NCBI GenBank assembly: GCA_910592205.1
Contig: CAJVPJ010001374.1
Location: 1-10,190 of the forward strand
Origin: Paraglomus occultum
Lineage: Eukaryota > Glomeromycota > Glomeromycetes > Paraglomerales > Paraglomeraceae
Length of the DNA: 10,190 nucleotides
Reading direction: 5' to 3'
Shown one piece after another: positions 9,280 to 10,190 of this stretch (its first letter is position 1; each line of letters opens with the position of its first letter). Under the pieces are notes generated by a model, which made no database searches, had not been told where the DNA came from, and saw only the letters and a program-made list of their open reading frames with translations. Position numbers and translations under genes: made by a program.

Positions 9280-10019
9280 ATGGCGTTGAAACAGGTCGGT
9301 TATTTTGCTTGCCTTGTGGACAGGGGGAGTTATCCTGTTGAAAACGAAACTGACAATTTACTCTGGAAACGTAAAGGAAAAGGTAAGAGTTTGTTTAAAA
9401 ATTGATTTGCTACGTGATGTGTTCGGCCGCACCATGACGACCACGGTACCTAAAACCTTGACATATTAACTGTGACAGATTAAAACAAATCGGATTAAAC
9501 CGAAATTTTTTCTATTTTAGTATGAAAATTATAAATTTTGGGGGGGGGATAATTTTTAGCCTTTTTTTGGGAATTTGGGTTAGGATTTAGGATACCATTT
9601 GTTAGTAAAAGAGTATATGTGGCATTAAAAGGAAACCCAAAATTTCGTTTTAATCCGATTTCGTTTTAATCCGCCACATTAACTAATTACAGGACGTCCT
9701 CTCCAATGGGCCATATTGAAATTGGAACAATATCTCAGCATCAAGAACAAGACTTGTCTGTAGTGTTATTTCACACAGAGCTTTACGTGTCTACCTTGTG
9801 GGGCTGGTTCATACAATATGATTTGGTTTATATAGTCTGGCGATATGGAAAAGAAATGGGACAACCGTGTTACTTGGTAAAAGATATATTTGCTTGGTTG
9901 GATAAACCTCCTGGCGTTAAATCCAATAATTAGTTCAACTTCATCCTTTACTGCTTTCATTTTCTTATGAAACTCTGTTTTTAGAAGAATCGAGTTATAA
10001 TGAACAATTAAAAACTTAA
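9280..10019 (+). CDS. Tentative multi-exon gene of unknown function
   Basis: I do not recognise the product. The model has exons 9280-9382, 9693-9759, 9836-9876 and 9934-10019, with phases joining to 98 aa. The ATG has a good context (A at -3, G at +4). Donors are GTAAGA, GTAGTG and GTAAAA; acceptors are ACAG, ATAG and TTAG. Introns 2 and 3 are 76 and 57 bases, like other introns here. Intron 1 is 310 bases but holds a MITE-like insert; without it, it would be 97. The protein starts MALKQVGYF, with a basic KRKGKGRPLQW junction and LLAIWKRNG further on. No domain is evident. Alternatives: exon 2 read on to TAG at 9761-9763 gives 57 aa. A non-ATG minus-strand ORF (9766-10065) overlaps the right part. 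Later exons are the least sure. Confidence 0.35.
9465..9684. mobile_element. MITE-like non-autonomous DNA transposon, with target duplication
   Basis: Terminal inverted repeats of about 40 bases bound a 206-base element (9472-9677). The left end reads GTGACAGATTAAAAC; the complement of the right end reads GTGGCGGATTAAAAC. The arms continue to CGAAATTTT with only a few differences and one indel. ATTAACT flanks both ends (9465-9471 and 9678-9684), a likely 7-base target duplication. The TTAA within it could instead be a 4-base duplication. Each arm contains two tandem copies of a 16-base unit starting GGATTAAA. There is no ORF, so it cannot move by itself. The transposase family is not clear from the ends alone. 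Confidence 0.75.
9540..9548 (+). repeat. Run of nine G
   Basis: A homopolymer of nine G sits inside the MITE-like element. Its exact length may be unreliable in sequencing, and it may be variable between copies. Confidence 0.7.
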
Positions 10020-10190
10020 GCGCGCTTCCCACTTGTGAAACGCCGATTACTTTAGCAACACACAAAATTGAGTATACAATAGGCAGGAAACAATTATCAA
10101 AAAGTCAACGAAATTGTCAGATCCGACGGATATCGATAATAATCTTCCGTGATTTCCGCTCCGTGATACGAACGATCTACAATGGCTGCG
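10020..10190. other. Right end of the window
   Basis: Little is supported here. The final bases read ACAATGGCTGCG, with an ATG at 10182-10184 in a good start context that could open another plus-strand gene, but only three codons are visible. TCCGTGAT occurs twice within 20 bases just before it (near 10147 and 10162). Confidence 0.2.

Noticed and set aside
9570-9595. Telomere-like GGGTTAGG and TTTAGG inside the MITE
   Set aside because: Only two imperfect units are present; no array exists.
9766-10065. Minus-strand ORF of about 99 codons
   Set aside because: It begins with TTG, not ATG, shows no recognisable domain, and overlaps the plus-strand exons. Kept only as an alternative.

Overview
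The window is eukaryotic nuclear DNA, compact, AT-rich and without CpG depletion. I read it as fungal. Two genes on the minus strand reconstruct in full from spliced exons, and both encode proteins of fungal type. One is a two-domain dihydroxyacetone kinase. The other is a tyrosyl-DNA phosphodiesterase with an N-terminal ubiquitin-interacting motif and a 'GSHNF..AAWG' / 'NWELGV' second active-site region. They hold about 20 introns, nearly all 60-106 bases long, with varied donors. This density suggests an intron-rich, perhaps early-diverging (Mucoromycota-like) or basidiomycete fungus. A small invertebrate with short introns is not excluded.

Layout: 1-234 is 3' flank. 235-2929 (minus) is the dihydroxyacetone kinase in 12 coding exons, predicted 602 aa with all key active-site residues. 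3021-5386 (minus) is TDP1 in 10 coding exons, predicted 547 aa, with both HxK motifs intact. It lies only 91 bases upstream of the kinase, head to tail. 5387-6600 is a long divergent intergenic stretch, except that an in-frame upstream start could give TDP1 a mitochondrial-type presequence. 6601-7243 (plus) is a two-exon gene for an unrecognised small helical protein. 7665-8483 (plus) is a single-exon, very basic, unrecognised protein with a TATA box upstream and a poly(A) signal downstream. 8484-9279 is intergenic with a cluster of inverted repeats. 9280-10019 (plus) is a tentative multi-exon gene whose first intron appears to carry a 206-base MITE-like element.

The two recognised genes have separate jobs: cytosolic triose/DHA phosphorylation, and repair of 3'-blocked DNA ends. 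Nothing in the sequence shows that they work together beyond tight spacing. I found no rRNA, tRNA, CRISPR array or prokaryotic operon. No clear new biological system is visible. The best leads are the intronic MITE, the possible mitochondrial isoform of TDP1, and the unrecognised genes.
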